A DNA stretch of 64,000 nt from JBEIHX01 sp040381075 (GTDB lineage Bacteria > Pseudomonadota > Alphaproteobacteria > Caulobacterales > Aquidulcibacteraceae): assembly GCA_040381075.1 (NCBI GenBank), contig JBEIHX010000011.1, positions 1 to 64,000 of the forward strand. The letters are read 5' to 3'. The position numbers and the translations under genes are program-made. The notes beneath the pieces were generated by a model that saw only the letters and a program-made list of their open reading frames with translations, had not been told where the DNA came from and ran no database searches. Below are positions 63,410 to 64,000 of the stretch, piece after piece. Numbering within the stretch: position 1 is the first letter of the stretch; each line of letters begins with the position of its first letter.

Positions 63410-63755
63410 CATGGCCAGGGTTTCGATTTTCCATGGCCACGTCTTCCCACGTCACTGCGCCGCAGGACCCGAGCGGGCCAGACAACCTCCGGCCAGGGGG
63501 CCCGCCGCCTGCAATCTGCAGTCTCGTGCCCTGGCATGACCGTCGGCGTGTCCGCCCGCAGATGCCTGAGTTGATCACCGCCGGGTCAGCGACGGGGACA
63601 GACCATGACGACACGCAACAGCCCGCTGCCCCCCATGGCCCGACAAGATAACCGCCGACCCCGCGCAGGGGGGCGCAGGCGTCCCTGATTGAAAGCCTTA
63701 ACCCCGGCGGGCTAGGCTGGCGCGAAAGGCGACCTGTCCGGGCTCAACGGAGAAC
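63410..63755. other. Intergenic region between the met operon and the last gene
   Basis: 346 bases with no convincing gene and no tandem array. A ribosome-binding site CGGAGA at its right end serves the next gene. Confidence 0.5.
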
Positions 63756-64000
63756 ATGACCATGGACAGATGGGCAAGATCGGACCCGTTTCCGGCAGGG
63801 GGCCAGCGCCCGATCCCGGCGCCGAGCCGGAACTTTGTCCAGCGGGTCAGTCCGGGGCTGGTCATGGCGCGCCGGCTTGCCGTGGCGGCGAGCCTGGCCT
63901 GCATCGGTCTTTGGCCTGCCGCCGCCGTAGGTCCGGAGGCCTGCGCTGCGCCCACCCTGCAGGGCATGGGGCCGCAGAGCGGACATCCTCACAACGGGAG
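63756..64000 (+). CDS. Start of an exported or membrane-anchored protein (partial)
   Basis: An open frame runs from the ATG at 63756 (CGGAGA upstream) to the window end, 81 codons. A basic leader of about 38 residues is followed by MARRLAVAASLACIGLWPAA, a signal-like hydrophobic stretch, then VGPEACAAPTLQGMG. It may instead start at the internal ATG (about 63861). No family recognised. Confidence 0.55.
   Translation, partial: MTMDRWARSDPFPAGGQRPIPAPSRNFVQRVSPGLVMARRLAVAASLACIGLWPAAAVGPEACAAPTLQGMGPQSGHPHNG

Overview
The window is GC-rich, tightly packed bacterial chromosome. It fits an alphaproteobacterium of the Caulobacterales/Maricaulales/Hyphomonadaceae type. The support is gene order and gene architecture: aroQ-accB-accC-aat facing DUF2155-mlaD-NDUFA12; methionine synthase split into two genes next to metF and an ArsR-methyltransferase fusion; glmU divergent from gph; an APH-fold homoserine kinase; and a DUF58-DUF4159-VWA cluster. 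I saw no phage, insertion sequence, CRISPR array or plasmid replication gene. Genes commonly overlap by 1 or 4 bases, and several convergent pairs overlap by 9 to 34 bases.

Layout. 1-5030: end of a DUF58 gene, then DUF4159 and VWA-like membrane proteins. 5234-11695: MFS transporter, glutathione reductase, esterase, DUF2853 protein, glycerate kinase, homoserine kinase. 11662-19266: a catabolic locus with a leftward operon (two MmgE/PrpD proteins, a PaaK-like CoA ligase, an amidase) and a divergent CoA-transferase/GntR pair. 19379-26284: DsbA-like lipoprotein, thiSG, aroQ, accBC, aat, DUF2155, MlaD-like protein, NDUFA12 homologue. 26441-31471: a large, apparently inactive class II ribonucleotide reductase homologue and an M48 protease with TPRs. 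31685-39381: an orphan ParA with a small partner, tyrosine/phenylalanine catabolism (maiA, fah, divergent phhA), a FrnE-type DsbA protein, a degenerate receiver-GGDEF protein, an SDR and an unknown protein. 40176-49129: a long leftward operon for CoA-ester metabolism (CitE-like lyase, MaoC hydratase, acyl-CoA dehydrogenase, two CaiB/BaiF transferases, two flavoenzymes, MFS exporter). 49521-53254: GIN-domain protein, glmU, gph, a small protein. 53603-57749: tRNA-Val and an iron(III) ABC transporter. 57750-63358: split metH, metF and an ArsR-methyltransferase regulator. 63756-64000: start of an exported protein.

How parts fit together. The two CoA loci, more than 20 kb apart, share a palindrome with core TGTCCGGACA. 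In each locus it overlaps a predicted promoter or start. It resembles a HutC-type GntR operator, and a UTRA-domain GntR regulator is encoded at 18541-19266. The combined gene content (MmgE/PrpD, CoA transferases, MaoC hydratase, CitE-like lyase, acyl-CoA dehydrogenase) recalls itaconate/C5-dicarboxylate clusters. That is inference.

The most unusual features are: (1) many longer intergenic gaps carry a short tandem array (units of 12-16 bp), each with a different unit, and most units contain a perfect 6-bp palindrome; (2) the ribonucleotide reductase homologue keeps a well-conserved C-terminal region but has lost recognisable catalytic segments, and lies just after an FNR/FixK-like box; (3) the GGDEF protein keeps an inhibitory-site RxxD but has lost the GGDEF motif.
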